Notes: a model not told the origin generated them from the sequence alone. A stretch of 64,000 nt of DNA from an uncultured bacterium (GCA_903824675.1 CAIJXV010000005.1:18950-82949); one strand, 5' to 3'. Positions 16,755 to 26,607 are shown, counted from the stretch's first letter. A program made the numbers and translations.

Positions 16755-17462
16755 ATGGAAAAAGAAGAACAAACGACTGAATCCTTGGAATCGGCTGCCT
16801 CCGTAAAGGAGACCCCGTCGATTCGTGAACTTGAAGTGCTCAAGTCCTATTTTTTTGAACGGGGTTGGCGTTGGGTGGTGGTTATCGTCCTGGCGCTCCT
16901 GGCCATGGGCGGGTATCAGATGTACCGGGTGAATCAACGAGCCCAGATCGAACGGGCCTCGGCGATGCTCATGTCTGCATCCAACCTGACGACGTTACAG
17001 GATATCGTCAAACAGTATCCGACCACGCCGGCTGCGCCGATCTCTTTACTCCTGCTGGCCCGTTCGCATTTTGACAGCGGGAATTATGCCTTGGCCGATG
17101 GAGCCTATGCCGATTTTCAGCTGCGTTATCCGACCCATTTCATGGCCCTTTCGGCGGAATTAGGGCGAATCAATTGTATGGAAGCCCTGGGTCAGGTGGA
17201 AGGCGCCTTGGATGGTTATGCCGGGTTCGTTCGGGCGAATCCAACCCATTTTCTGGCTCCCCTGGCTCTGTTGGGTAAGGCGCGGGCCTTGACCATTCTG
17301 GGACGGTATGGGGAAGCGCGTATCGATTATGAAAATTTCATCGCGGCGCATCCCGATAGCCAGTGGGCTCAGGAGGCCGAAGCGGCCCTGTCCCTTCTCG
17401 ATCGCTCGCGCCCGACGCCGGACGCTCCCGTCAAGCCGGCGGAAGCGCCCGATAAGACCTGA
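16755..17462 (+). CDS. Inner-membrane-anchored tetratricopeptide protein
   Basis: The 235-aa protein has an acidic cytoplasmic N-terminus (1-37) and one membrane segment (WRWVVVIVLALLAMGGYQMY, about 38-57). Behind it lies a periplasmic region of TPR-like helical repeats with the signature '[D/G]xYalAdgAYadFqlrYPthf' (about 100-210) and a Pro/Ala-rich tail. It resembles YfgM/BamD-type scaffold proteins, which bind partners at the membrane; the partner is unknown. bioF starts six bases after its stop, so it heads the biotin gene pair. There is no clear SD before the ATG, making the start less certain. Confidence 0.75.
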   Translation: MEKEEQTTESLESAASVKETPSIRELEVLKSYFFERGWRWVVVIVLALLAMGGYQMYRVNQRAQIERASAMLMSASNLTTLQDIVKQYPTTPAAPISLLLLARSHFDSGNYALADGAYADFQLRYPTHFMALSAELGRINCMEALGQVEGALDGYAGFVRANPTHFLAPLALLGKARALTILGRYGEARIDYENFIAAHPDSQWAQEAEAALSLLDRSRPTPDAPVKPAEAPDKT

Positions 17463-17467
17463 TCCGG

Positions 17468-18655
17468 ATGAATTTCAGAGCCGAAAGCTGGATACCCCAA
17501 GTTTTGGCTGAACGGCGCGCCCAAGGGTTGGGGCGGCATCTGGTCCAGATGCCCCGTGCCGGGGGCAAATTCTTTTCCGATGGGCGCGAATGGCTCAACT
17601 TTGCATCGAACGATTATCTCAATCTGGCGGGCCATCCCGCGGTTCTAGCGGCATCGCGGAAAGCCTTGGATGCGTATGGTGCGGGTGCAGGGGCCTCACG
17701 CCTCGTTTCGGGTAATCTTCCCATTCATGAGGAGTTGGAAACCCGCCTGGCTGAATTAAAGGGATATCCTTCCGCCTTGGTTTTTGGCAGTGGTTTTCTC
17801 GCCAATGCCGGCATCATCCCCGCTCTCGTTGGATCGGGTGACACCCTCTTTGCCGATCGTCTTTCGCATGCCAGTCTCCTCGATGCGGCCCTGTTGTCCC
17901 GTGCCCGGCTTCATCGGTTCCGACATAATGATCCCGGGCACCTACAGGTTTTATTGGAACGTCATGGCGGGGGAGCCGGTCGTCGGTTGATTGTGAGTGA
18001 ATCGGTTTTTAGCATGGATGGGGATCGGGCGCCGCTCGAGGCCCTGATCGGATTGGCCGAACGCCATAATGCCCTGCTTATGATCGATGAAGCGCATGCC
18101 ACGGGAGTACTGGGTGAGGAGGGTGCCGGTGCCTGTCATGCGGTTGGCGGCCATTGCCCGGTGAATCTGGCCATGGGGACCCTAAGCAAGGCGCTGGGAA
18201 ATTACGGTGGATTTGTCGCCTGTTCCCCCTCCATGCGCGATTATTTGATCAACCATTCCCGCGCCTTGATCTATACCACGGCCTTGCCTCCTGCGGTGGT
18301 CGGCGGGGCCCTCGGCGCGTTGGACGTGCTTCGGGAAAATCCCCGGATGGGGAGTGAACTGCTCGAACGCGCTGATTATTTTCGCCAGCGTCTGATCCAG
18401 GCCGGTTTCCGGGTGGGCGATTCGACGACCCAGATCATTCCGGTCATTCTCGGCGGGGCCGAGCGGATGGTTCAATGGTCCGCTCGCCTTCGCGAGGTGG
18501 GGGTGATGGTTCCGGCCATTCGCGCGCCGACCGTGCCGGTCGGCACTGAACGGTTACGTTTTTCCATCACCCTGGCGCATACTCGTGCGGATCTTGAGCG
18601 GGCTGTCCAGGCGTTGTGTGACACCTCACCGGTTGTTCAGGGTGGGGACTCATGA
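17468..18655 (+). CDS. bioF: 8-amino-7-oxononanoate synthase
   Basis: BioF condenses pimeloyl-ACP (or -CoA) with L-alanine, releasing CO2, the first step of biotin ring assembly in the cytoplasm. The 395-aa length is typical of this PLP-dependent alpha-oxoamine synthase family. Visible motifs: FASNDYLNLAGHP (45-57), GAGASRLVSG (73-82), His134 in RLSHAS, DEAH (207-210) and the PLP lysine Lys241 in TLSKALGNYGG. The close paralogue Kbl (glycine C-acetyltransferase) is the main alternative, but the adjoining bioC settles it. The stop overlaps the bioC start as ATGA. Confidence 0.93.
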   Translation: MNFRAESWIPQVLAERRAQGLGRHLVQMPRAGGKFFSDGREWLNFASNDYLNLAGHPAVLAASRKALDAYGAGAGASRLVSGNLPIHEELETRLAELKGYPSALVFGSGFLANAGIIPALVGSGDTLFADRLSHASLLDAALLSRARLHRFRHNDPGHLQVLLERHGGGAGRRLIVSESVFSMDGDRAPLEALIGLAERHNALLMIDEAHATGVLGEEGAGACHAVGGHCPVNLAMGTLSKALGNYGGFVACSPSMRDYLINHSRALIYTTALPPAVVGGALGALDVLRENPRMGSELLERADYFRQRLIQAGFRVGDSTTQIIPVILGGAERMVQWSARLREVGVMVPAIRAPTVPVGTERLRFSITLAHTRADLERAVQALCDTSPVVQGGDS

Positions 18656-19485
18656 ACACGGAGGGATCGATGACTCCAGGCCGGCGCTTCTCGGCAGCGG
18701 CCGAAACGTATGAGAATTTTGCCGGGGTCCAGAACCGGGTGGCCATTCGTTTGTTGGAATTGGCTCAAAACGAGATGCCGCGGGGTGGGCCATCCCGGAT
18801 TTTGGAAATCGGATGTGGAACGGGAGTGTTGACCCGTCTTTTACTGGAAACTTTTCCTGCAAGCCGTCTGCTGGCGCTGGACCTTTCCCCGGGCATGATC
18901 TGCGCGGCTCGCAAACGGATCGCCAACCCGTTGGATACCCTGGGCTGGGTGGTTGGAGATGCCGGGGATCTGCCCGTCCATTCTGTCTTTGATGCCGTCT
19001 TCAGTAGTTCCGTTTTGCATTGGGCTGACTCCCCGCAGGCGGCCATGCGGGAAATCGCGCGGAGTCTGAATCCCGGCGGAGTGGCGGCACTCGCGGTCAT
19101 GACCAAGGGAACCCTGGCTGAATTGCACGCCGTTCGGCGCCGGATAGCTCCCGATAACCTTCCGTCAGCAGATCTCCCGTCGCCGGATCTCCTCCGCGAT
19201 GCGATAGGCGACGCGGGTCTGGTAATCCGGAAGGAGGCGCCGGTCGAAATCCTCGTTACCTATCCTTCTGCCCATTCCCTGTTGAATGCCTTGCATGACC
19301 AGGGTTTGACGGGAGGCCGGTTTTCGACATCCGGTCGTCCGCTCTCCCGCACCCAATTGCGAAATCTGATCGCAGCGTATGATCGCGATTATTCCGGTCC
19401 GGAAGGGGTTCAGGCGACGTACCGGATTCTATGTCTGATCGCTGAAAAATCGTCGCCTTGCCGTTGTCCAGGCGATCTCTGGTGA
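18652..19485 (+). CDS. bioC: Malonyl-ACP O-methyltransferase
   Basis: BioC methylates malonyl-ACP with S-adenosylmethionine so that fatty-acid synthesis can build the pimeloyl chain for biotin. The 277-aa protein begins with the family signature RRFSAAAETYENFAGVQ. It has SAM-binding motif I LEIGCGTGVLT (about 46-56), the LALDLSPGMI segment (motif II) and SSVLHWADSP, typical of BioC. The ATG at 18652 overlaps bioF; an in-frame ATG at 18670 is an alternative. Together bioF-bioC cover only the pimeloyl end of the pathway; bioA, bioD and bioB are not in this window. Confidence 0.9.
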   Translation: MNTEGSMTPGRRFSAAAETYENFAGVQNRVAIRLLELAQNEMPRGGPSRILEIGCGTGVLTRLLLETFPASRLLALDLSPGMICAARKRIANPLDTLGWVVGDAGDLPVHSVFDAVFSSSVLHWADSPQAAMREIARSLNPGGVAALAVMTKGTLAELHAVRRRIAPDNLPSADLPSPDLLRDAIGDAGLVIRKEAPVEILVTYPSAHSLLNALHDQGLTGGRFSTSGRPLSRTQLRNLIAAYDRDYSGPEGVQATYRILCLIAEKSSPCRCPGDLW

Positions 19486-19519
19486 CCGGTGGGCGATGAA
19501 CTTGGCGAGGGGAGAGAAG

Positions 19520-20407
19520 ATGATTGCGACTCTTATAAATCCGAAATTGACGGTTGAAATCGACACCCGTGGGGCGGAATTATTGCGGATTCGATCGAGT
19601 GACGGCTGTGATTATCTCTGGCCCGGCGATCCTGCGGTCTGGGCCGATCGGGCCCCTCTTTTATTTCCGATTGTCGGGGGTCTTTGGCAGAATACTTATC
19701 GGTTGGCCGAACGCGCTTTTATCCTTGAACAGCATGGGTTTGCCCGGCAGATGCCCTTTGAACTTCATGACCTTTCAGATCGGCACGCGACCTATGTGCT
19801 GACGGATACCGCGGTTACCCGGCTCCAGTATCCTTTCGCCTTTCGGCTGGAAGTCCGGTATTCCCTTGAAGGCGCCACGGTGTCCGTCGAATATCGATTG
19901 ACCCATCCCCAGACCGAACCCCTGCCATTTTCAATCGGTGCCCATCCCGGCTTTCTTTGCCGGTGGCAGGCGGGAGACACGATGGAACACTATTATTTGG
20001 AATGGGAAAAAACCGAAACGGCTGACGCGCATGTTTTAAAAAACGGATATCTAACCGGCGAGCGACGCTGCGTATTCGAGGGCCGTCGGCAATTGCCATT
20101 GAAGGCTGAATTATTCGCCCGTGAGGCATTGGTCTTCACCACCCATCAATCCCGGTCCGTGCGCTTGCGCCGAAGGGATGATTCACGGTTTGTCGAGGTG
20201 GAGTTCAAAGGGTTTCCCTTCTTGGGCATCTGGTCCCGACCCGGGGCGTCGTTTGTCTGCATTGAACCCTGGTACGGTTTTTCAGATCCCGTTGGATATA
20301 TCGGTGATTTCAGCGAAAAACCGGGGATTCAACTCCTGGAACCGGGTGCCGTGTTTTCATGTTGTTACCGGATCAAAATTGGACAGGAGATCGACCCGAT
20401 TTTCTAA
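19520..20407 (+). CDS. Aldose 1-epimerase family protein (LacX-like)
   Basis: The start is moved to ATG 19520 (MIATLINPKL), which has AGGGGAGAG just upstream; the first ATG at 19496 lacks one. The 295-aa beta-sandwich protein belongs to the galactose-mutarotase superfamily. It shows GAELLRIRS, FPIVGGLWQNTY, HGFARQMPFEL, the conserved SIGAHPGF and a late WYGFSDPVGY. Such enzymes interconvert sugar anomers or hexose-6-phosphates in the cytoplasm; the LacX subgroup is poorly characterised. It follows bioC closely on the same strand but has no pathway link to biotin. Confidence 0.8.
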   Translation: MIATLINPKLTVEIDTRGAELLRIRSSDGCDYLWPGDPAVWADRAPLLFPIVGGLWQNTYRLAERAFILEQHGFARQMPFELHDLSDRHATYVLTDTAVTRLQYPFAFRLEVRYSLEGATVSVEYRLTHPQTEPLPFSIGAHPGFLCRWQAGDTMEHYYLEWEKTETADAHVLKNGYLTGERRCVFEGRRQLPLKAELFAREALVFTTHQSRSVRLRRRDDSRFVEVEFKGFPFLGIWSRPGASFVCIEPWYGFSDPVGYIGDFSEKPGIQLLEPGAVFSCCYRIKIGQEIDPIF

Positions 20408-20514
20408 GTCCTCGGTGCGAAAACAGATAGTTTGCATTAAAACGCCGGAATTTGTATAGTTCGCACGTTTGTTATCCGGCGGGCAGGGGCGGGTTTGAAT
20501 TCAAGGAAAAGTTT

Positions 20515-20757
20515 ATGACTACAGAAACTGAAGGCGGGAAAAAGGACGAAGCGATCCGCGTCGAAGGCGTGGTGCTTAAAGTTTTGCCGGCGACCATGTA
20601 TCGGGTCCGGCTGGAAAATGGGCATGAATTATTGGCTCACATTTCCGGTAAAATGCGCAAGAACTTCATCAAGATCACGACCGGCGACAAAGTGACAGTG
20701 GAAATTTCGCCTTACGATTTGACCAAGGGTCGGATCACCTTCCGGCATCGCACCTAA
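20515..20757 (+). CDS. infA: Translation initiation factor IF-1
   Basis: The start is ATG 20515 ([10 protein letters not shown]), supported by AAGGA seven bases upstream. The 80-residue OB-fold protein shows [52 protein letters not shown] and the FRHR end typical of IF-1. It binds the 30S A-site during initiation. The N-terminus is about eight residues longer than in E. coli. It is probably transcribed alone, as hairpins follow. Confidence 0.95.
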   Translation: MTTETEGGKKDEAIRVEGVVLKVLPATMYRVRLENGHELLAHISGKMRKNFIKITTGDKVTVEISPYDLTKGRITFRHRT

Positions 20758-20781
20758 ACCGGCTTCGCCTGTGAACGAATA

Positions 20782-20809
20782 AAACCCGTGTCTTGAAAAA
20801 AGCGGGTTT
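20782..20809. terminator. Possible bidirectional terminator between infA and the rluA-type gene
   Basis: AAACCCG and CGGGTTT form a 7-bp stem around a 14-base loop between two convergent genes. On the minus strand it is followed by TTTATT-like sequence; on the plus strand there is no strong T-run. Confidence 0.4.
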
Positions 20810-20921
20810 CCCTGACTCTAACCCGCTCCATTTTTGGGGCTTGGGTGCCTTTACTTAAGCCCGCATATTCATCGTTCTGTCGTTTAGCGGCATTGATGTC
20901 CCCACGACAATCCAGAAAAAA

Positions 20922-21755
20922 TCAGGTCAGATGCAAACTTTTCAGGCAGGCTTTGAAATCCGAGGGGAGAGCGGATTCCACTCGAATTCGTTTATTTAAA
21001 ACCGGGTGTGGAAAGTCGATGATGGCCGCGTGGAGCATCTGGCGGGCGACCTTGCGCAACGCGTCTGGCAGGGCTTTGCGGGTCCCATAGGCGGCATCGC
21101 CCACGAGGGGATGTCGCAGGGTTTGCAGATGGCGCCGGATTTGGTGAGTGCGTCCGGTTTCGATTTTAACGCGGAGATGGGATGCCTGGGGATTTGAATC
21201 CAGAACCCGCAAATGAGTGATGGCCGGTTGACCATCCAACGGTTCACGGATGACTTGTTCACGGGGTTCCACGGTGCCCCGAACCACGGCATGATACAGT
21301 TTTAAGATTCGCTGATCCTTAAACAAGGGGATCATGGCATCGAAAGCGCTTGCCGTCAGGGCCACCACGAGACAACCGGTGGTGTCCCGGTCCAGCCGAT
21401 GGACCACTCGCAGGTCGTCCGTTTTACGGATCGAGCGCATCAAGGCCTCGATTCCCTTGTCCCCCGTGGTTTCGATCCCGGCGGGTTTGTCGATGACCAG
21501 GTAATCGGCGTCTTCATGGAGGATTCGGGGCACGAAATGGGTGGGGGCGCCGGTGTCGACTCCGAAAAATTCGATGCGATCCCGGGGTTTGAGCGGATGC
21601 CGACTCATCCAGATCCGGCGTCCATTGACAAACACCCGGCGTTCATCGATGAGCCGTTTGGCGTGGTTACGGGACAAGCCCGTGCTGGCCGCAAGAAAAT
21701 CCTGCAACGTGGCGCCCTTGGTCTGGGCGGGGACGATCCATTCACGGGGTTTCAT
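20922..21755 (-). CDS. RluA-family pseudouridine synthase
   Basis: The 277-aa enzyme has an N-terminal S4 RNA-binding domain (about 14-65; SRNHAKRLIDERRVFVNGRR) and an RluA catalytic domain. The active-site motif is HRLDRDTTG (119-127, catalytic Asp122), followed by the conserved TGRTHQIRRHL and HPLVGDAAYG. It converts uridine to pseudouridine in rRNA or tRNA; which site cannot be told (RluD/RluC/TruC-like subtypes). It begins one base after the ThuA-family gene and is likely co-transcribed with it. Confidence 0.9.
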   Translation of the reverse strand: MKPREWIVPAQTKGATLQDFLAASTGLSRNHAKRLIDERRVFVNGRRIWMSRHPLKPRDRIEFFGVDTGAPTHFVPRILHEDADYLVIDKPAGIETTGDKGIEALMRSIRKTDDLRVVHRLDRDTTGCLVVALTASAFDAMIPLFKDQRILKLYHAVVRGTVEPREQVIREPLDGQPAITHLRVLDSNPQASHLRVKIETGRTHQIRRHLQTLRHPLVGDAAYGTRKALPDALRKVARQMLHAAIIDFPHPVLNKRIRVESALPSDFKACLKSLHLT

Positions 21756-21756
21756 C

Positions 21757-22446
21757 TCAGGTCACCCTGCCGGTGGCCGCCCACTCGCATCCCCGCAGGA
21801 GAAGCTTCTGGAACTCGGGATTGATGAAAGTATCCATGACATGTCCTTCCCAGACATGTCCCAGGATGCAGTGAAAAATACGGCCTTTGCCGTAGGATTT
21901 GACGATCACGACGGGTTCGTCACGGCCCGTCCCGCCCGACTCGGGAGACGAGAAAGCCGTTGCGAGGGTTTGAAACGGGGTGTGGTGCATATGGACGAGA
22001 CGGTGATAGAGCTCGTCCGGGTGGTTTTTCAGGACCCCCGGCAGGTTCTGGGTGATCGGATGGGTCGGGTCGGTGATTTTGATGTCGAAATTATGATAGG
22101 CACCATGAGCTGTGCCTTCCCGCCAGGTCAAGGCGCACATTTCTTCAAATTCATGCCAGCCTTCGAAGGCGTTATTGGTGGCATGCAGGATGCAGACACC
22201 GGCCCCGTTCCGGACGGCTTGGACAAAATTCTGTTGCGCCGTATCACCCCACGACGGGCCATTATAGTCGATGAAAAATAACTGGACCCGTTTCAAGGCG
22301 CCGGCATCGGCCAGCGTTTCGATCGGAGTGGTCGTCAGCGTCACCTCGAAGCGCCCTGTTTTTTGCATCAGTTCCTGGCAGAACGGGGCGGAACGGGACC
22401 AATCATGATTGTTAGCACCCGTGATCAGCAGGGTTGCGATGGACAT
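21757..22446 (-). CDS. ThuA-like domain protein
   Basis: The 229-aa protein has the class-I glutamine-amidotransferase-like fold of the ThuA family. It shows the opening TLLITGANNHDWS, IDYNGPSWG, the GAGVCILHATNNAF elbow, GAYHNFDIKITDPTHPIT, and a His-rich end (GKGRIFHCILGHVW). ThuA proteins are linked to trehalose and other sugar breakdown and are very common in Planctomycetes and Verrucomicrobia, but their chemistry is unsettled. No signal peptide is seen. The rluA-type gene follows at once on the same strand. Confidence 0.82.
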   Translation of the reverse strand: MSIATLLITGANNHDWSRSAPFCQELMQKTGRFEVTLTTTPIETLADAGALKRVQLFFIDYNGPSWGDTAQQNFVQAVRNGAGVCILHATNNAFEGWHEFEEMCALTWREGTAHGAYHNFDIKITDPTHPITQNLPGVLKNHPDELYHRLVHMHHTPFQTLATAFSSPESGGTGRDEPVVIVKSYGKGRIFHCILGHVWEGHVMDTFINPEFQKLLLRGCEWAATGRVT

Positions 22447-22527
22447 GTCGACTCCGGATGAGGAGGGTTGGCAAAACGATGAATATTAGGAACACGGGGA
22501 TGATTGAATCCGAAAACGGCTTGCGAA

Positions 22528-23802
22528 TCAAGTTATCGTTTTCCAGAGGAGGATCAGGTTCAGACAGATGACCACGATGGCAATCATCCAAAGCCAGATT
22601 TTCCCCCAAGAAGTGTTGGCATGAGATCCCATCACCTGGGGCGATGAGGTCAGGTAAATCTGGAGTACGATGGTGAACGGCAGTTGGATGCTTAACAGGA
22701 CTTGCGAGAGAATCAGGGCCTGGAACGTGTTGGTGACGAACATGACTCCGAGCAATGCCAGCCCGACGGTAAGTCCCACTCCCATTCGGGACGGGGTGTT
22801 TTGAATATCATAATGCCGGCCGAACAATCCGGAAAAAATGGAACCGCCGGCCATTCCCGCCGTGACGGTTGCCGTTAGTCCGGCACAGAGCAGGGCGAGG
22901 GCGAAAACGGTGGCGGCCAGGGGACCGTTATGTCCCAGGATGGGGTAAAGCATTTTTTCGGCCTGTTCCAGGGAGGTCACGACTGTTTTTTCTCTGAAAA
23001 AGGTCGCGGCGGCCAGCAGGATCATGGCGCTGTTGATCATCCATCCCACGATCATCGATACCAAAGTGTCCAGCCATTCGAATTTCAGGTGGCTTATAAT
23101 CGCGTGTTCGCCCTGGGTATGCCATTCCCGATTTTGGATCACTTCCGAATGCAAGAACAGATTGTGCGGCATCACCACCGCGCCCAATACGCTCATGATA
23201 ATCAGGATCGATTCGGGGGGTAGGGCGGGGGTCACCCAGCCGGCTACCGCGGCACCCCACCGGGTATCGACCAGCGTCAGTTCAAACAGAAAGGCAAGCC
23301 CGATCAAGGACACAAACCCCACGATGAGTTTTTCCAGGCGCCGGTAGGAATTCCAGATGAGCAGCCCCGCCACCACCAGGGCAGTCAAGGTGGCCCCGAT
23401 TTTGAGCGGGAGATGAAACAGCATCTGAAGCGCAATGCCCCCCCCTAGGATCTCAGCGAATGCCGTGGCGATGGAGGCTAGAACCGCCGACCCCAGGACC
23501 GGACGCGATATCCAGCGCGGAAGGTGAGAGGTGGCTGACTCGGCCAGACAGGATCCGGTGACGATTCCCAGATGGGCGGCATTATGTTGCAGGACGATGA
23601 GCATGATTGTGCTCAGCGTGACCACCCATAAGAGCTGGTACCCATACTGGGAGCCGGCGGCGACATTCGAGGCCCAGTTCCCGGGATCGATGAAACCAAC
23701 CGTCACCAGTAGGCCGGGGCCCAGGAACCGGAGCGCATTCAACGCGCCGACCATTTGTTTTCTCCCCACCCAATGCTGGCGAAGATGTTCAGTCAGTCCC
23801 AT
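22528..23802 (-). CDS. mntH: Nramp-family Mn2+/Fe2+ transporter
   Basis: I start at ATG 23802 (MGLTEHLRQHW), the first conserved residues; the frame is open 95 codons further upstream, but that part looks non-coding. The 424-aa protein has about 11 membrane segments. The metal-site motifs are DPGN in VGFIDPGNWASN (TM1) and MPHN in VVMPHNLFLHS (TM6). The Met-Pro-His in TM6 is the mark of true transition-metal Nramps rather than the Mg or Al relatives. It imports divalent metal with protons across the inner membrane. I see no yybP-ykoY riboswitch or clear metalloregulator box in the leader. Confidence 0.88.
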   Translation of the reverse strand: MGLTEHLRQHWVGRKQMVGALNALRFLGPGLLVTVGFIDPGNWASNVAAGSQYGYQLLWVVTLSTIMLIVLQHNAAHLGIVTGSCLAESATSHLPRWISRPVLGSAVLASIATAFAEILGGGIALQMLFHLPLKIGATLTALVVAGLLIWNSYRRLEKLIVGFVSLIGLAFLFELTLVDTRWGAAVAGWVTPALPPESILIIMSVLGAVVMPHNLFLHSEVIQNREWHTQGEHAIISHLKFEWLDTLVSMIVGWMINSAMILLAAATFFREKTVVTSLEQAEKMLYPILGHNGPLAATVFALALLCAGLTATVTAGMAGGSIFSGLFGRHYDIQNTPSRMGVGLTVGLALLGVMFVTNTFQALILSQVLLSIQLPFTIVLQIYLTSSPQVMGSHANTSWGKIWLWMIAIVVICLNLILLWKTIT

Positions 23803-24116
23803 GGGGATATCCGCCTCGTGGTAACACGTTGTTGTGCTGATAACAGGGACGATGCCCGAAGGAGGCGATAAAATCAAGACTGCAATTGAAATCGGGTGGC
23901 CGGCCTGGAACCATTGGGCCGTTTTTGAATGATAAGGAGGAGAACCTTGACGGCATCCCCCTCTGCTCAACGGGTTCCACGTTGTTCGCCTCGATTTCGA
24001 TGTTGAGCCCCGGTTTCGACCGACTCTGGCCTGCTGTTGGCCCGCGGGTGTATAACCCCATCGGCCGTTCGTTTCAATCGATGCCATGCCGCTGAAATGA
24101 GATTCCGCTCCGGACC
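23803..24116. other. Intergenic leader between the PPC-domain gene and the Nramp gene
   Basis: The 314 bases are open on the minus strand in frame with the transporter but show no start signal or protein-like conservation. I see no riboswitch, repeat or strong promoter. Confidence 0.5.
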
Positions 24117-24590
24117 TTATTTCTTTCGCTTAACGCGCCTTCCTCCCGTGGGGTCCAATAGTTTGAAGCCGGTGGTGGAATCCAGCATACGACGGGCTTG
24201 ATTGGGGCCGAGTTCGAGCAGGACAATTTCAAGGACTTGCCATACTTTAACTCCCGCACGGACACAGCCGGTGATCGTTTTTGTTCGTCGCCCCGCGGCG
24301 ATATGCATATGCAAAATGGCGGTTCCCCCGGCATCTGGAAACAACGTGCCGACGCCGGCAATTTCATGGGCGTCGGGGAGGCGTGTGAACATCGGCGTGA
24401 CGGGGCGTGCGGCGCGATGGCGGGGGCCGACAACCAGACGGGAATCGATATCGGCGCCCCCCACCGCCCAGAGAACTGCGGCGGAAATCCCGTGATCCTT
24501 TGCAAATTGCTCGACGATTTCGTGCAGGATTTCATCCTGCTCCAATCGCAGGATGAACACCCGGTTCAAAGTGGTCTGTGTGTATTTCAT
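24117..24590 (-). CDS. PPC-domain (DUF296) DNA-binding-type protein
   Basis: The start is taken as ATG 24590 (MKYTQTTLNRVF); the 17 extra residues from 24641 are not conserved in style. The 157-aa protein is a PPC/DUF296 domain: FILRLEQDEILHEIVEQFAKDHGI, the WAVGGADIDSRL strand, HMHIAAGR with the paired His of the usual metal site, and VLEIVLLEL. In plants the domain belongs to AT-hook proteins; bacterial members are stand-alone trimers of unknown role. The C-terminal KRKK patch could touch nucleic acid. The esterase gene diverges 70 bases away. Confidence 0.82.
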   Translation of the reverse strand: MKYTQTTLNRVFILRLEQDEILHEIVEQFAKDHGISAAVLWAVGGADIDSRLVVGPRHRAARPVTPMFTRLPDAHEIAGVGTLFPDAGGTAILHMHIAAGRRTKTITGCVRAGVKVWQVLEIVLLELGPNQARRMLDSTTGFKLLDPTGGRRVKRKK

Positions 24591-24659
24591 TGATTCTTCG
24601 CTTGATTTTGAGACCGGGGCTGTCCTACGCTTGATGGCCAACCGATAAGGAGATGCCCC

Positions 24660-25715
24660 ATGTCATTCCGCAACTTGAGTCCACAGGATATGTTCTTCAA
24701 ACTGGCGCTTGAAAACAAGCCCCGATTTAAATTCGATCCCCGGAAAAACTCAAACTTCAAGGCCTGGAAAGCACAGGCGATCCCCGCGGTGAAAGCCTGC
24801 CTCGGCCGCTTTCCGGATCGCGTGCCGGTGAATGCTCAATTGATGGCCGAGTGGGAGCACGACGGTCTGATCAAACAGCGTTGGTTGATTGATGTGCAAC
24901 GCCATATTTCCGCCATCCTGCTGGTGAACCGTCCCCAGTCGATCAAGCCCCGGGAAAAACGTCCGGCGATCCTCTGTTGGCACGGGCATGGTGCCTTCGG
25001 CAAGGAACCGGTGATGGGTAACTGTTTTTCGCCCGAGGTCCGGCAGAGTGAAGCCAACCATAATTATTCCTATGGGCACCAAATGGCCAAACAGGGGTTT
25101 GTGACCTATGCCATCGACTGGATCGGGTGCGGGGAACGCAATGACGACAATAAACCCAATTTTAAAAACAATCGCGGCAATCGCGATTGGTGCAATCTCT
25201 ACTATTTGCACGCCACGATGCTGGGGATGACCTCGATTTCGATTAATGTGACCCATGGAATGGCGGCGACCGATTTTGTCAGCACCCTGCCGTTTGTCGA
25301 TGGGCGTCGGTTGGGGGTTATGGGGCTCAGCGGCGGAGGAACGATGACGGTTTGGACGGCCTTTTGCGATCCGCGGTTTTCGGCGGTAGAAATCATCTGT
25401 TACAGCGACCTGTGGCCCTATTTCGGCATCCGCGATCTCAATTATTGCGGGATGCAGGTGGCGCCGGGTCTTTTTACCCTGGTGGATCTGCCCGATCTGC
25501 AGGGATTATTGGCGCCCAAACCCCTGTTGGTGGACATCGCGGCCAATGACACCTGTTTCGTGATCGATACCGCCATGACTTGCTTCAAGCAGGTCCAAGG
25601 TATTTACAAAGCCGCCGGAGCTGCCAAAAATCTGGAATTGGATCTTTTTCCCGGCGAACACAGTTGGGGTGGGAATAAATCCGTCGCTTTCTTCCGCAAA
25701 CACCTGAAGGGTTGA
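24660..25715 (+). CDS. Alpha/beta-hydrolase, acetyl-xylan-esterase / dienelactone-hydrolase-like
   Basis: AAGGAG lies seven bases before the ATG. The 351-aa cytoplasmic protein has the serine hydrolase triad: Ser224 in GLSGGG, Asp297 in AANDTCF and His334 in GEHSW. The oxyanion region is WHGHGAFG (108-115). Proteins of this type deacetylate or de-esterify sugars; many copies occur in polysaccharide-degrading Verrucomicrobia and Planctomycetes. No signal peptide is seen, so the substrate would be taken up first. Its stop (TGA 25713-25715) lies two bases before the nfo ATG, and nfo's SD is inside this gene. Confidence 0.8.
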   Translation: MSFRNLSPQDMFFKLALENKPRFKFDPRKNSNFKAWKAQAIPAVKACLGRFPDRVPVNAQLMAEWEHDGLIKQRWLIDVQRHISAILLVNRPQSIKPREKRPAILCWHGHGAFGKEPVMGNCFSPEVRQSEANHNYSYGHQMAKQGFVTYAIDWIGCGERNDDNKPNFKNNRGNRDWCNLYYLHATMLGMTSISINVTHGMAATDFVSTLPFVDGRRLGVMGLSGGGTMTVWTAFCDPRFSAVEIICYSDLWPYFGIRDLNYCGMQVAPGLFTLVDLPDLQGLLAPKPLLVDIAANDTCFVIDTAMTCFKQVQGIYKAAGAAKNLELDLFPGEHSWGGNKSVAFFRKHLKG

Positions 25716-25717
25716 CT

Positions 25718-26569
25718 ATGAAATGGGTCGGCGCCCATGTCAGCATTGGGGGAGGAGTCTCCAACGCCCCGATCAACGCGGCGGCGATCGGGGCGACGGC
25801 TTTTGGCCTGTTCACCAAGAACCAGCGCCAATGGGCGGCTCCTCCTTGTCCGGATGAACAGGCTCAAGCCTTCAAATCAGGTTGCGCGGAAAAAGGATTT
25901 CAGTCGGCGCAAATCCTGGCCCACGATAGCTACCTCATCAATCTTGCCAGCCCAGACGCCGAGGCGCGGGAAAAGTCCTACAAGGCGTTTTTAGACGAGA
26001 TGCAGCGATGCGCGCAACTGGGTATTTCCCTGCTGAATTTTCATCCGGGAAGTCATTTGAACCAGATTCCACTTGAAAAAGCACTGGCTTTTGTGGCTGA
26101 CAACATCAATCGGGTCCTGTCCGCTACTCGTGGGGTCACCGCGGTCATTGAAAATACGGCCGGGCAGGGGTCCAATATCGGTCGTAGTTTTGAAGAACTA
26201 GCCGAGATCATTGCTCAAGTTGACGACAAAAAACGCGTGGGCGTTTGTATCGACACCTGTCATGCCTTTGCCGCGGGATACGATTGGCGATCCCCTGCGT
26301 CGTATGCGGCGACCTGGAAGGCCTTCGAGTCGATTATCGGGCTTAAATATTTGCGCGGGATGCATCTGAATGATTCCAAGGGGGAATTCAACAACCATTT
26401 GGATCGTCATGCCTCGCTGGGCGCCGGAACCCTGGGTTGGCCTGTTTTCAAACGATTGATGCAGGATTCGCGATTGGACAAAATCCCGCTCATTCTGGAA
26501 ACGCCCGACGATTCAATCTGGGCAGAAGAAATTCGGACGCTTGCTGAGTTTGAGCGTGCAGCGGGATAA
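25718..26569 (+). CDS. nfo: Endonuclease IV (AP endonuclease)
   Basis: The start is ATG 25718 with GAAGGG eight bases before it. The 283-aa TIM-barrel enzyme cuts DNA 5' to abasic sites in base-excision repair. Family motifs: [10 protein letters not shown] at the start, [55 protein letters not shown] and ILETP near the end. These supply the zinc-cluster His, Asp and Glu residues. It lies right behind the esterase gene, probably in one transcript. Confidence 0.95.
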   Translation: MKWVGAHVSIGGGVSNAPINAAAIGATAFGLFTKNQRQWAAPPCPDEQAQAFKSGCAEKGFQSAQILAHDSYLINLASPDAEAREKSYKAFLDEMQRCAQLGISLLNFHPGSHLNQIPLEKALAFVADNINRVLSATRGVTAVIENTAGQGSNIGRSFEELAEIIAQVDDKKRVGVCIDTCHAFAAGYDWRSPASYAATWKAFESIIGLKYLRGMHLNDSKGEFNNHLDRHASLGAGTLGWPVFKRLMQDSRLDKIPLILETPDDSIWAEEIRTLAEFERAAG

Positions 26570-26607
26570 CCCCTAGCTCATCGGCATAAGATCTGGAAGG
26601 AGCCTTC

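Noticed and set aside
16400..16843. 147-codon minus-strand frame over the MITE-like element
   Set aside because: It runs through the repeat and the TPR gene's start region, has no SD, and the sequence resembles no protein.
23803..24087. N-terminal extension of the Nramp protein (95 residues)
   Set aside because: Low-complexity, basic and unlike Nramp N-termini; the conserved start is at 23802.
23810..24110. Mn-sensing riboswitch (yybP-ykoY) upstream of the Nramp gene
   Set aside because: I could not find the conserved loop sequences or the paired stems in the leader.
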